A stretch of DNA of 64,000 nucleotides from Piscinibacter sp047602365 (lineage in GTDB: Bacteria; Pseudomonadota; Gammaproteobacteria; Burkholderiales; Burkholderiaceae_C). A program made the position numbers and the translations under genes. The DNA is taken from assembly GCA_047602365.1 (NCBI GenBank), contig JASGHM010000002.1, forward strand, positions 1,240,001 to 1,304,000, read 5' to 3'. Under the pieces are notes generated by a model. It was not told the DNA's origin and made no database searches. It was given only the letters and a program-made list of their open reading frames with translations. Numbering within the stretch: the first letter of the stretch is position 1; every line of letters starts with the position of its first letter. Shown here one piece after another: positions 39,612 to 48,903 of the stretch.

Positions 39612-40424
39612 TCAACGACCGGAGAGCCGGGCCCGGATGGCCGCCACGCTGGCCTCGACGACGTGCTCGGTGCCGAGCCGTCCGAGCTCGACGGTGGCCC
39701 GGCGCGGGTCGCCGCTCACGCCCGGGCGTTCGGCCGGCGTGGACTCGCGGCCCAGCCACTCGCGGCGCACCAGCGACTCGTCGACCGCCAGGGCCAGCGC
39801 CGTGTCGGCCAGGCCGGCATGCTGGCCGATCTCGTCGGCGCCGAAGCCTCGCGCGGCCAGCAGTTGCGCATGGCCCTGTGCCGACGCGCGGTAGTACTCG
39901 GTCAGCGCGTGCACGCGACACGCCGGCGTGCCGGGGGTGGTGCGGTTCACGCGCGTGGCCACACGCTCTTCGCTCTTCTGGTAGCCGCCGTGGTCGCCGA
40001 GCAGCACCACCTCGCGCAGCCCGTGGTGGCACAGGCTGCGCGCGGCACCTTCCAGCACGGCCTCGAAGGCCGCTTCGGGAATCGACAGCGTGCCCGGCCA
40101 GCGCATGTGCGCCTCCGGCGGCTCGATGCGCCCCTCGGGCACGTAGGCCAGCACCGGCGCCACGACCGTGTTGCCGAGCCGTTGTGCGATGCGCTCGGCG
40201 AGCACGCCGACACGCACGTTGTGCTTGCCCAGCACCATGTGCGGGCCGTTCTGCTCGGTGCCGCCGATCGGCAGCAGTGCGATGCGCGTGCCTGCAGCGA
40301 TGCGCTCGCGCAGCTCGGTCGAGGTCAGCGCCTCGAGCCGAACTTCGGGCGCTGCCCGCGCCAGCGAAGGCACGAGGCAGGCTGCCGCCAGCGCCGCGAA
40401 CAGCGCGCGACGCTTGTTACTCAT
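39612..40424 (-). CDS. exported creatininase-family hydrolase
   Basis: A 270-residue member of the creatininase/amidohydrolase family with a signal peptide (SNKRRALFAALAAACLVPSL then ARAAP). Metal-site residues expected for the family are present in PIGGTEQNGPHMVLGKHN (Glu, His, Asp-type position replaced by Lys-His) and in LLGDHGGYQKSEERV. Relatives hydrolyse creatinine or act in cofactor and mycofactocin pathways; the substrate here is unknown. Its first 8 bases overlap the end of the AIM24-family gene, which implies coupled expression. Confidence 0.8.
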   Translation of the reverse strand: MSNKRRALFAALAAACLVPSLARAAPEVRLEALTSTELRERIAAGTRIALLPIGGTEQNGPHMVLGKHNVRVGVLAERIAQRLGNTVVAPVLAYVPEGRIEPPEAHMRWPGTLSIPEAAFEAVLEGAARSLCHHGLREVVLLGDHGGYQKSEERVATRVNRTTPGTPACRVHALTEYYRASAQGHAQLLAARGFGADEIGQHAGLADTALALAVDESLVRREWLGRESTPAERPGVSGDPRRATVELGRLGTEHVVEASVAAIRARLSGR

Positions 40425-41232
40425 CGTCTCCGCCGAGCACGCCGCCGAGCAGGCCGCCGGCGCCGAAGCCACCGAGCACCGAACCCTCGTCGCGTCCGCC
40501 GCGGCCGGTCTGCGGCGCCGCCGCGAACACACGCGAGGCCAGGCGCGAGAACGGCAGGCTCTGCAGCCACACCGTGCCCGGGCCGGTGACCTTGGCGAAG
40601 AACAGGCCCTCGCCGCCGAACAGCGCGGTCTTGATCTTGCCGACGTACTGGATCTCGAAGTTGACGTTGGGCGTCATCGCGACCACGCAGCCGGTATCGA
40701 TCAGCAGCGTCTGCCCGGCCTGCAGCTCGCGCCGGACCACCGTGCCGCCGGCATGCACGAAGGCCAGGCCGTCGCCTTCGAGCTTCTGCATGATGAAGCC
40801 CTCGCCGCCGAAGAATCCGACCGACAGCTTCTGCTGGAAGTAGATGCCCAGCGACACGCCACGGGCCGCGCAGAGGAAGGAATCCTTCTGGCAGATCAGC
40901 ATGCCGCCCATCTGGCGCAGGTCCATCGGCAGGATCTTGCCCGGGTAGGGCGCGGCGAAGGCGACACGCTGCTTGCCCGCGACCGCGTTGGTGTAGACGG
41001 TCGTGAACAGCGACTCGCCGGTAACCAGGCGCTTGCCGGCGCCGATCAGCTTGCCGAAGAAACCGCCCTGCTGCGCGCTGCCGTCGCCGAACACCGTGTC
41101 CATCTGGATGCCGGCGTCCATGAACATCAGGCTGCCGGCCTCGCCGACGGCCGCCTCGCCAGGGTCGAGCTCGACCTCGACGAACTGCATTTCCGAGCCC
41201 TTGATCTCGTAGTCCACCACGTCCATCGCCAT
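40417..41232 (-). CDS. TIGR00266/AIM24 family protein
   Basis: A 271-residue AIM24-like protein with a beta-prism fold. The sequence begins MAMDVVDYEIKGSEMQFVEVEL and contains GEAGSLMFMDAGIQMDT, FGGEGFIMQKLEGDGLAFVHAGG and FGGEGLFFAKVTGPGTVWLQS, repeated Gly-rich motifs of the family. The C-terminal 45 residues are a Gly-rich tail ending GGLLGGVLGGDDE, which may associate with membranes. The chosen ATG has AGGAG nine bases upstream. In yeast AIM24 supports mitochondrial membrane organisation; the bacterial function is unknown. It overlaps the creatininase-family gene by 8 bases. Confidence 0.88.
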   Translation of the reverse strand: MAMDVVDYEIKGSEMQFVEVELDPGEAAVGEAGSLMFMDAGIQMDTVFGDGSAQQGGFFGKLIGAGKRLVTGESLFTTVYTNAVAGKQRVAFAAPYPGKILPMDLRQMGGMLICQKDSFLCAARGVSLGIYFQQKLSVGFFGGEGFIMQKLEGDGLAFVHAGGTVVRRELQAGQTLLIDTGCVVAMTPNVNFEIQYVGKIKTALFGGEGLFFAKVTGPGTVWLQSLPFSRLASRVFAAAPQTGRGGRDEGSVLGGFGAGGLLGGVLGGDDE

Positions 41233-41310
41233 GTCGCGCTGCTCCTTGCTGTTGCGTCCCGCCCGACCCCGGATGTCCCGAGGCGGCCGCGATGGTAGCG
41301 ACTCTTGGCG

Positions 41311-41340
41311 ACCCCTAACTTGATCCCCCCTAAGGGGTAA
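41311..41340. promoter_or_regulatory. inverted ACCCCT/AGGGGT motif in the AIM24-GGDEF divergent region
   Basis: ACCCCT (41311-41316) and AGGGGT (41333-41338) face each other across 16 bases in the 158-base divergent region, and the second lies about 50 bases ahead of the GGDEF start. The core matches the motifs near 11670 and 13460. It is a possible regulator site; I recognise no known binding protein for it. Confidence 0.3.
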
Positions 41341-41390
41341 CGCCGCGACAGCGTCGCGCCGCCAGAATCGATGGCTGCCGAGCCCGCCCC

Positions 41391-42605
41391 ATGGACCTGC
41401 ACCTGCCCACCCTGCTGACGGTCTGTATCGCCGCCGTGGCCACCTCGGCCGGCGTGATGACGCTGTATGCGGGCACGCAGCGCACCTACCGCGGCTTCGG
41501 CTGGTGGGTGCTGGCGCAGTGGCTGCTCGCGCTGGGCTGCACGCTGCACCTGCTGCGCGACTCGCAGCCCGAGCTGCTGCCGCTGGCCAACCTGCTGCTG
41601 CTGCAGTGGCCGGTCGTCGTGCTCGCCGGGATGCGCCATTTCTGCGCGCGCCACCCCAGCCGCATCCCGGCCTCGGTGGACTGGCTGCTGCTGGCCTTCG
41701 CGTTCCTGGCCTGGCTGGCCACCTGGGCCGCGCAGGGCTCGCTGCCGGCCCGTGTGGCGGCCTTCGCCGGCGGCGCCTGCGTGCTGCATCTGTACGCCGC
41801 GGCGATGGTCTGGCGCATGGCCGAGGCGCGCGCCAGCATCGCCATGCGCCTGCTGGTCGGTGTCGACCTGGCGGCGGCGGCCGTTCAGCTGGTTCGTGCC
41901 GGTGGCGCGCTGGCCGCGCCAAGCGGCCACGAGGCCGGCAACGTGATGCTGCTGGCCAGCGGCCTGGTGGTCGTGGTGTCGTCGCTGGTGATGGTCTACC
42001 TGTCGCTGATGCTCACCAACGAACGCACCGAGCGCAACCTGCGCGCGATGCACCGCAAGCTGCGCTACCTGGCCGACATCGACATGCTGACCCGCGTGCC
42101 GAACCGCCGCCGCTTCCACGAGCTGGCCGGCCAGGCGCTGGCCACCTCAGCCGGCGCGCCCTGCGCGCTGATGATGTTCGACATCGACCACTTCAAGCGC
42201 ATCAACGACCTGCTCGGCCATGCCAGCGGCGACGATGCGCTGCGCCAGGTGGCGCGCTGCGCGCGCGACTCGCTGCGCGCGCAGGACGTCGCCGGTCGCC
42301 TGGGCGGCGACGAGTTCGCCGTGCTGCTGCCCGAGACCGGCGTGCACGACGCGATGACCGTCGCCTCGCGCATCGTCGCCGCGTTGTCCGACCGCCAGGT
42401 CGCGCCGACCGTCGCGCCGGTCAGCCTGAGCTTCGGCGTGGTGCAGCTGCGCGCCGGCGAGACACTCGACGAGGCGCTGCGCCGCGCCGACCAGGCCTTG
42501 TACGAAGCCAAGCGCCAGGGCCGCAACCGCGCGGTGACCGCCTTCGGCGAGGAGTCGCGGCCGGTGTTCGGCGAGAGCCGCTCGCTGGGACTGCCCGGCT
42601 TCTGA
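41391..42605 (+). CDS. membrane-bound diguanylate cyclase (GGDEF)
   Basis: A 404-residue diguanylate cyclase that makes cyclic di-GMP. Six or seven hydrophobic helices fill residues 1-208, with no recognisable periplasmic sensor domain. The GGDEF domain starts after a short helix (DIDMLTRVPNRRRFHELA) and has the metal/GTP region FDIDHFKRINDLLGH and an intact LGGDEF at 305-309. The product-inhibition site RAQD at 296-299 is correctly spaced five residues before GGDEF, so feedback inhibition is expected. It has its own divergent promoter region shared with the AIM24-like gene. Confidence 0.93.
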   Translation: MDLHLPTLLTVCIAAVATSAGVMTLYAGTQRTYRGFGWWVLAQWLLALGCTLHLLRDSQPELLPLANLLLLQWPVVVLAGMRHFCARHPSRIPASVDWLLLAFAFLAWLATWAAQGSLPARVAAFAGGACVLHLYAAAMVWRMAEARASIAMRLLVGVDLAAAAVQLVRAGGALAAPSGHEAGNVMLLASGLVVVVSSLVMVYLSLMLTNERTERNLRAMHRKLRYLADIDMLTRVPNRRRFHELAGQALATSAGAPCALMMFDIDHFKRINDLLGHASGDDALRQVARCARDSLRAQDVAGRLGGDEFAVLLPETGVHDAMTVASRIVAALSDRQVAPTVAPVSLSFGVVQLRAGETLDEALRRADQALYEAKRQGRNRAVTAFGEESRPVFGESRSLGLPGF

Positions 42606-42636
42606 GTCAGCCTTGGGCGGGGGGATAGACTGGGGC

Positions 42637-43443
42637 ATGCCCGAGGTCGCCACCCTGCCCGCCGCCGACGCCCCGCCGCGCCCTGGCGACAGCTACGTGC
42701 AGTCGTTCGCACGCGGCCTGGCGGTGATCCGCTCCTTCGATGCCCGCGCGCCGCAGCAGACGCTCACCGAGGTCGCGCAGCGCACGGGGCTGACACGCGC
42801 CGGCGCGCGGCGCATCCTGCTGACGCTCGAGGGCCTGGGCTACGTGGCCAGCCAAGGGCGGCAGTTCAGCCTCACGCCGAAGATCCTCGACCTCGGCTTC
42901 GCCTACCTGTCCTCGCAGCCGCTGTGGAACCTCGCCGAGCCGGTGATGGAGAAGCTGGTCGAGGAGGTCAAGGAGTCCTGCTCGGCCGCCGTGCTCGACG
43001 GCGCCGACATCGTCTACGTGCTGCGCGTGCCGACGCACAAGATCATGAGCATCAACCTCGGCATCGGCAGCCGCCTGCCGGCCGCCAGCACCTCGATGGG
43101 CCGCACGCTGCTGGCCGAACTGCCGGAGGCCGCGCTCGACGAGCTGCTGCGCCGCCACCCGCCGGTCGCGCACACCGCGCTGACCATCACCGACCCGGCG
43201 GCCTTGAAGATCGAGCTGGCGCGGGTGCGCCGCCAGGGCTGGTGCCTGGTCGACCAGGAGCTGGAGGAAGGCCTGGTCTCGCTGTCGGTGGCCATCCGCG
43301 ACCGCAGCGGCCGCGCAATCGCGGCGATGAACATCAGCGGCCAGGCCGCGCGCACCTCGGCGCGGCAGATGGCCGAACAGTTCCTGCCGCGCCTGCAGGA
43401 GGCCGCGGCACGGATTTCGCAAATGCTGCAGATGAAGGCCTAG
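42637..43443 (+). CDS. IclR family regulator, PcaR/PobR-like
   Basis: A 268-residue IclR-type regulator with an N-terminal winged helix (about 22-85, SYVQSFARGLAVIRSFDAR, TLTEVAQRTGLTRAGARRILLTLEGLGYV split between helices) and a C-terminal ligand-binding domain (about 100-260, GSRLPAASTSMGRTLLAELP, GLVSLSVAIRDRSGRAIAAMNISG). The closest recognisable group is PcaR/PobR, which control protocatechuate or 4-hydroxybenzoate use. No pca or pob genes are within the window, so the target is unknown. The ATG at 42637 is preferred to a TTG at 42613 because of the conserved length. Confidence 0.87.
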   Translation: MPEVATLPAADAPPRPGDSYVQSFARGLAVIRSFDARAPQQTLTEVAQRTGLTRAGARRILLTLEGLGYVASQGRQFSLTPKILDLGFAYLSSQPLWNLAEPVMEKLVEEVKESCSAAVLDGADIVYVLRVPTHKIMSINLGIGSRLPAASTSMGRTLLAELPEAALDELLRRHPPVAHTALTITDPAALKIELARVRRQGWCLVDQELEEGLVSLSVAIRDRSGRAIAAMNISGQAARTSARQMAEQFLPRLQEAAARISQMLQMKA

Positions 43444-43464
43444 GGCCACGCTCGCGGAGACGCC

Positions 43465-45144
43465 TTGATCCATCTTCTCAACCTGCTCGCCGCCATCGCC
43501 CTGCTGGTGTGGAGCACGCACCTCGTTCGCACCGGCATGCTGCGGGTGTTCGGCGAGAACCTGCGCGGCGTGCTGTCGCGCAGCTTCAGCAACCGCCTGA
43601 CCTCGCTGGCCGCCGGCTGGGGCGTGACCAGCCTGGTGCAGTCGGCCACCGCCACCTGCCTGATCGTCGCCAGCTTCGTCGGCAAGGGCCTGGTGGCGAC
43701 CGGCGCGGCGCTGGCGGTGATGCTCGGCGCCGACGTCGGCAGCGCGATGATGGCGGTGGTCTTCTCGTTCGACCTGTCCTGGCTGTCGCCGCTCCTGATC
43801 TTCGCCGGCGTGGTGATGTTCACCTCGCGGCAGAACACCGGCGTCGGCCGCGTCGGCCGGGTCCTGATCGGCCTCGGGCTGATCACGCTGGCGCTGCAGC
43901 TGATCGTCGAGGCAACGCAGCCGCTGACCGCCTCGCCGGCGGTGCGCGCACTGCTCGCCTCGCTGCCCAGCGAGGTGCTGCTGGACATGGTGGTCGGCGC
44001 GGTACTGACGGTGCTGTCCTACTCCAGCCTGGCGATCGTGCTGCTGACCGCGACGCTGACCAGCTCGGGCATCCTGCCGGTCAACGTCGCGCTCGGCCTG
44101 GTGCTGGGCGCCAACCTGGGCAGCGGCTTCCTGGCGCTGATCGCCACCGGCGGCGCCTCGCCGCAGGTGCGCCGTCTGCCGCTGGGCAACCTGATCTTCA
44201 AGGGCCTGGGCGCGGCGATCGCGATTCCGCTGCTGCCGCAGGCGCATGTCTGGCTGCAGTTGTCTGGCGCCGCGGTGCACGAGCAGGTGGTCTGGTTCCA
44301 CCTCGGCTTCAACATCATGCTGGCGCTGATCTTCATCAGCTTCACCGGCGTGGTCGGCCGGCTGGTCGAGCGGGTGCTGCCCGAGCCGCGCCTGGGCAGC
44401 GATGCCGGACGGCCGCGCCACCTCGACCCGTCGGCGCTGCAGACACCCTCGCTGGCGATCAGCTGCGCGGCGCGCGAGGCGCTGCACCAGGCCGACGTGG
44501 TCGAGACCATGCTGCGCGGCATCCTGCCGGTCATCAAGCACAACGACCTGGTGCTGGCCGAGCAGCTGCGCAAGATGGACGACACCGTCGACGAGCTGTA
44601 CTCGGCGATCAAGTTCTACCTGACGCAGATCTCGCGCGAGGCGCTGTCGGAGCGCGAGAGCCGGCGCTGGACCGACATCCTCTCGTTCACGATCAACATG
44701 GAGCAGATCGGCGACGTGATCGAACGTGTGCTGCAGGACGTCGAGGACAAGAAGATCCGCAAGAGCCGCAGCTTCTCCGAGGCCGGCCTGGCCGAGATCA
44801 GCCACCTGCACGAGCGCCTGCTGGCCAACCTGCGCCTGGGCATGAGCGTGTTCCTCGACGGCCATGTGCGCGACGCCAAGAAGCTGCTCGAGGAGAAGGC
44901 GCATTTCCGCGACCTCGAGCGCGAGTACGCCGGCAGCCACATCGCACGCCTGCAGGAGAACACTGCGTCGAGCATCGAGACCAGCTCGCTGCACCTGGAC
45001 CTGATCAGCGACCTCAAGCGCATCAACTCGCACATCTGCTCGATCGCCTACCCGATCCTCGATTCCGCCGGCGTGCTGTCGCAGACGCGCATCCGCCATT
45101 CCAAGCTCGCCGAACTGCCGGACGACAGCCGGCAGCAGCGCTGA
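43465..45144 (+). CDS. Na+/phosphate cotransporter with PhoU-like domain
   Basis: A 559-residue NptA/YjbB-type protein. The N-terminal 310 residues hold two inverted Na/Pi-cotransporter repeats, each with the Gln-Ser-x-Ser/Thr type motif (SLVQSATATCLIVASF and VLSYSSLAIVLLTATL). The C-terminal part (about 330-545) is a PhoU-like helical domain with long charged helices. Translation starts at TTG with GGAGA seven bases upstream. Such proteins export phosphate or couple Pi to sodium, and the PhoU-like part is probably regulatory. The GTG start of the EamA gene is 18 bases beyond its stop. Confidence 0.88.
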   Translation: MIHLLNLLAAIALLVWSTHLVRTGMLRVFGENLRGVLSRSFSNRLTSLAAGWGVTSLVQSATATCLIVASFVGKGLVATGAALAVMLGADVGSAMMAVVFSFDLSWLSPLLIFAGVVMFTSRQNTGVGRVGRVLIGLGLITLALQLIVEATQPLTASPAVRALLASLPSEVLLDMVVGAVLTVLSYSSLAIVLLTATLTSSGILPVNVALGLVLGANLGSGFLALIATGGASPQVRRLPLGNLIFKGLGAAIAIPLLPQAHVWLQLSGAAVHEQVVWFHLGFNIMLALIFISFTGVVGRLVERVLPEPRLGSDAGRPRHLDPSALQTPSLAISCAAREALHQADVVETMLRGILPVIKHNDLVLAEQLRKMDDTVDELYSAIKFYLTQISREALSERESRRWTDILSFTINMEQIGDVIERVLQDVEDKKIRKSRSFSEAGLAEISHLHERLLANLRLGMSVFLDGHVRDAKKLLEEKAHFRDLEREYAGSHIARLQENTASSIETSSLHLDLISDLKRINSHICSIAYPILDSAGVLSQTRIRHSKLAELPDDSRQQR

Positions 45145-45162
45145 CGTCGTGAGCGCAGCGCG

Positions 45163-46017
45163 GTGATCTCCGCGCCGGTGCTCGCCGCGGTGCTGGTCGG
45201 CGCGCTGCTGCACGCGTCGTGGAACGCGCTGATCAAGGGCGGCCGCGACAAGTCGCTGGACACCGCCCTGATCCACGGCATGGGCATCGTCATCGCGCTG
45301 CCGGTGCTGCTGTGGACCGGGCTGCCGGCACGCGGCGCGTGGCCCTTCCTGGCCGCGTCGATCGTGGTCCACCTGGGCTACTACCTGGCGCTGGTCGGCG
45401 CCTACCGGCATGGTGACCTGGGACTGACCTACCCGGTGATGCGCGGCCTGGCGCCGCTGCTGGTGGCGATGGCCAGCGCCGCGGCGATCGGCGAAGCCCT
45501 CGGCGGCGCGGCCTGGGCCGGAGTGCTGGCGGTCAGTGCCGGCGTGATCACGATCGGCCTGTCGCGCAGCAGCGTCGGCGGCCATCCGGGCAAGGCCTTG
45601 CGTTACGCGCTGGCCAACGCGGCGATCATCGCGCTGTACACGGTGATCGACGGGCTCGGCGTGCGGGCGTCGGGCAATGCGCTGGCCTACGTCGCCACGC
45701 TGTTCGTCTTCGAAGGCCTGCCCTACTTCGCGCTGGTGATGTGGCAGCGCCGTGCGCAGTTCGACGCCACGCTGCAGCACCTGCGCTGGCGCTGGCCGCT
45801 GGCGCTGGCCGGCACCGCGGCCTCGTTTGGCTCCTATGCGATCGCGCTGTGGGCGATGACGCAGGCGCCGGTGGCGATGGTCGCCGCGCTGCGCGAGACC
45901 TCGGTGCTGTTCGCCGCCGCGCTCGGCGCGCTGTGGCTCAAGGAAGGATTCGGGCCGCTGCGTGCCGCCGGCACGCTGCTGGTCGTCGCCGGGGTGATGG
46001 CGCTGCGGCTGGCCTGA
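45163..46017 (+). CDS. EamA/DMT family transporter
   Basis: A 284-residue ten-helix drug/metabolite transporter family protein with two EamA repeats. The first begins LLHASWNALIKGGRDKSLD, the second contains ALANAAIIALYTVIDGLG and ALRETSVLFAAALGALWLKEGFG, the last being the conserved end of EamA proteins. It starts at a GTG shortly after the phosphate transporter gene. Substrates of this family are amino acids, sugars or metabolites and cannot be predicted here. It converges with the Nudix gene, with 11 bases between the stops. Confidence 0.87.
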   Translation: MISAPVLAAVLVGALLHASWNALIKGGRDKSLDTALIHGMGIVIALPVLLWTGLPARGAWPFLAASIVVHLGYYLALVGAYRHGDLGLTYPVMRGLAPLLVAMASAAAIGEALGGAAWAGVLAVSAGVITIGLSRSSVGGHPGKALRYALANAAIIALYTVIDGLGVRASGNALAYVATLFVFEGLPYFALVMWQRRAQFDATLQHLRWRWPLALAGTAASFGSYAIALWAMTQAPVAMVAALRETSVLFAAALGALWLKEGFGPLRAAGTLLVVAGVMALRLA

Positions 46018-46028
46018 CCCCGCGCGGC

Positions 46029-46802
46029 TCAGCGCCGCGGGTCCATCGCCAGCGCGTGCGCGTGGATCAGCGCCGCTTCCAGCGTGTAGCGGCCGGCGGC
46101 CAGATCCTCGGTCAGCGTGGCCGCGTCGACGCAGGCGAAGCCGGCCACCTCGCCGTCCTGGTTCTGCGGCGCCAGCCGCGGCAGCACGGCCTCGAACAGC
46201 GTCGCACGCTCGACCATGTAGCCCTCGGCGACCGGCCGGCGGATCTGCAGGTGGCCGAGCGGCTGCAAGGCGTCCAGCTCGGCCAGGCGCAGGCCGGCTT
46301 CCTCCCAGGTCTCGCGCTGCAGCGTCGTCATGACCGTCTCGCCGGCGGCCATCAGCCCGCCGACCAGCGTGTCCCACATCGACGGGTCGGTGGCCTTGTC
46401 GTGGGCGCGCTGCTGCACCCAGAAGCGGCCGTCGGCATGGCGGCCGACCAGGTGCACCGCGTGCGTGGTGATGCCCAGCGGGCGCACCGCTGCGCGTTCG
46501 ATCGCGCCCTGCACCTGGCCCTCGGCATCGGTGACCGGCAGCAGTTCGTTGCGCCAGCGCCCGGCCAGGGCCTGCTCGCGCAGCCACCAGGCCAGTTCGG
46601 CCAGCGTGTCGTCGTCGTGCGAGCCGATCTGCCAGGCGCCGCCGGCGGCCTGCAGCGGCAGGCCGGCATCGGCCATGCGCTGGCCCAGCGCCGGCTCGAT
46701 CGAACCGATCTCGGCGCGGCCCAGGCGCAGTGGCTCGCGCGGCCGCAGCGGCGGCTGGGCGGCGCGCCGGCGCAGTTCGTCCAACCAGGCCGGCTCGCTC
46801 AC
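46029..46802 (-). CDS. Nudix hydrolase with DUF4743 N-terminal domain
   Basis: A 257-residue protein with a DUF4743 N-terminal part (about 1-105) and a Nudix domain (about 110-245). The Nudix box GGLMAAGETVMTTLQRETWEEAGL is shown here in two pieces: GGLMAAGETV, then REtwEEAGL with the catalytic Glu residues. It resembles plant and fungal Nudix proteins that remove damaged thiamine diphosphates (Tnr3/NUDT20/24-like), so a thiamine-repair role is possible. Its ATG overlaps the ligA stop by 4 bases, so it is the last gene of the smc-zipA-ligA transcript. Confidence 0.85.
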   Translation of the reverse strand: MSEPAWLDELRRRAAQPPLRPREPLRLGRAEIGSIEPALGQRMADAGLPLQAAGGAWQIGSHDDDTLAELAWWLREQALAGRWRNELLPVTDAEGQVQGAIERAAVRPLGITTHAVHLVGRHADGRFWVQQRAHDKATDPSMWDTLVGGLMAAGETVMTTLQRETWEEAGLRLAELDALQPLGHLQIRRPVAEGYMVERATLFEAVLPRLAPQNQDGEVAGFACVDAATLTEDLAAGRYTLEAALIHAHALAMDPRR

Positions 46803-48857
46803 GGCGCCGACTCCGCGAGCAGCGCACGCAGCCCGGCTTCGTCGAGCACCGCGACGCCCAGCTCGCGCGCCTTGTCGAGCTTGCTGCCGGCTTCCTCGCC
46901 GGCGATCACCCAGTGCGTCTTCTTCGACACCGAGCCGCTGACCTTGCCGCCCGCGGCCTCGATCAGCTCCTTCGCTTCGTCGCGCGACAGCGTCGGCAGC
47001 GTGCCGGTCAGCACCAGTGTCTTGCCGGCCAGCGGCTTGGGCGCCGTGTCGGCCTGCACACCCTCGTGCTCGGCCCAGCCGACGCCGACCGCACGCAGCT
47101 GCTCGACCACCTCGCGGTTGTGCGGCTGCTCGAAGAAGGTCCGGATGCTTTGTGCGACCACCGGGCCGACGTCGTTGACCTCGAGCAACTGTTCGACGGT
47201 GGCATCCATGATCCGATCGATGCCGCCGAAGTGCTTGGCCAGGTCCTTGGCCGTCGTCTCGCCAACATGGCGGATGCCCAGGCCGTAGAGGAAGCGCGCC
47301 AGCGTCGTCTGCTTGCTCTTGTCCAGCCCGGCCAGCAGGTTGGCGGCGCTCTTCTCGCCCATGCGCTCCAGCGCTGACAGCTTGGCCAGCCCCAGCGTGT
47401 ACAGCTCGGGCAGCGTGCGCACGATGCCGGCATCGACCAGTTGCTCGACCAGCTTGTCGCCCAGGCCCTCGATGTCCACCGCGCGGCGCTGTGCGTAGTG
47501 CAGGATGGCCTGCTTGCGCTGCGCCGGGCAGTAAAGGCCGCCGCTGCAGCGCCAGTCGACCTCGCCCTCCTCACGCGCGATGGCGCTGCCGCACACCGGG
47601 CATTGGCCGCCCAGGCGCTGGTACAGGTCGAAGGGCTCGCCGACGTCCGCCGGCCGGCGCTCGAGCACCACGCCGACGACCTCGGGAATGACGTCGCCGG
47701 CGCGGCGCACGATCACCGTGTCGCCGATGCGCACGTCCTTGCGCCGCGTCTCGTCCTCGTTGTGCAGCGTCGCGTTGCTGACCGTCGTGCCGCCGACGAA
47801 CACCGGCTCCAGCTTGGCCACCGGCGTCAGCTTGCCGGTGCGGCCGACCTGGATGTCGATGCCGCGCAGCAGCGTCATCTGCTCCTGCGCCGGGTACTTG
47901 TGCGCCACCGCCCAGCGCGGCTCGCGCGAGACGAAGCCGAGACGCTGCTGCAGCGTGCGGTCGTTGACCTTGTAGACCACGCCGTCGATGTCGAAGGGCA
48001 GCGAATCGCGCTTGGCACCCATCGCGCGGTGGAACTCGACCAGGCCGTCGGCACCTTGTGCCACCACGCGGTCCGCACACACCGGCAGGCCCATCGCCTG
48101 CAGCGCGTCGAGCAACGCGGCGTGCGTGGCAGGAATGTCCCAGCCCTGCACCTCGCCGAGGCCGTAGGCGAAGAAGCTCAGCTTCTTGTCGGCCAGCGCG
48201 CGGCTGTCGAGCTGGCGCACTGCGCCGGCGGCGGTATTGCGCGGGTTGACGTAGGTCTTCTCGCCCTTGCTGCGCTGCGCCTCGTTGAGCGCCTCGAAAT
48301 GATCGCGGCGCATGTAGACCTCGCCGCGCGCCTCGATCACCGGCGCGTCCACGCCGAGCAGGCGCAGCGGAATCTGCCCGATGGTGCGGATGTTGTGCGT
48401 GACGTCCTCGCCAGTCTCGCCGTCGCCGCGCGTGGCGGCCTGCACCAGCAGGCCACGCTCGTAGCGCAGGTTGATCGCCAGGCCGTCGAACTTCAGCTCG
48501 GCGGCGTATTCGATCGGCGGCATCGTCCTCGCCCAGTTCGAGCTCGCGGCGCACCCGCGCATCGAAGGCCTGGGCCCCGGTCGCCGTGGTGTCGGTCTCG
48601 GTGCGGATCGACAGCATCGGCACCACGTGCCGCACCGGCACGAGCCCGGGCAGCACCGTGCCGATCACCCGCTGCGTCGGCGAGTCGGCGCTCAGCAGCT
48701 CCGGGTGCGCCGCCTCGATCGCCTGCAGTTCCTGGAACAGGCGGTCGTACTCGGCGTCGGGGATCTCCGGCGCATCGAGCACGTAGTACAGGCGGGCGTG
48801 GTGGTTCAGCGTGTCGCGCAGTTCGGCGGCGCGCACGGCAGGGTCCGGAGAACTCAT
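46799..48857 (-). CDS. ligA: NAD-dependent DNA ligase LigA, with one-base frameshift
   Basis: NAD-dependent DNA ligase, about 685 residues after correction, which seals nicks in replication and repair. Residues 1-112 (from MSSPDPAVRAAELRD through RRELELGEDD) are in one frame. The rest, starting PPIEYAAELKFDGLAIN with the adenylated lysine in KFDG, is in another. One extra base near 48520-48523 accounts for it. Domains are Ia, the adenylation domain, OB fold, a Cys4 zinc finger (CPVCGS and CSGGLYC), HhH repeats and a C-terminal BRCT. ligA is normally the only essential replicative ligase, so a true null mutation is unlikely and a sequence error is probable. Confidence 0.95.
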
Positions 48858-48903
48858 GCGCCGATTGTCGACCAGCCGGAGCCGGCCCGCCGGCACTGCG
48901 TGA

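Noticed and set aside
42607..46827. A 1406-codon open frame on the minus strand across the GGDEF, IclR, phosphate transporter and EamA genes
   Set aside because: It is antisense to four well-supported genes, has Arg/Ala/Gln/His-rich composition without domains, and results from strong GC bias at third codon positions.
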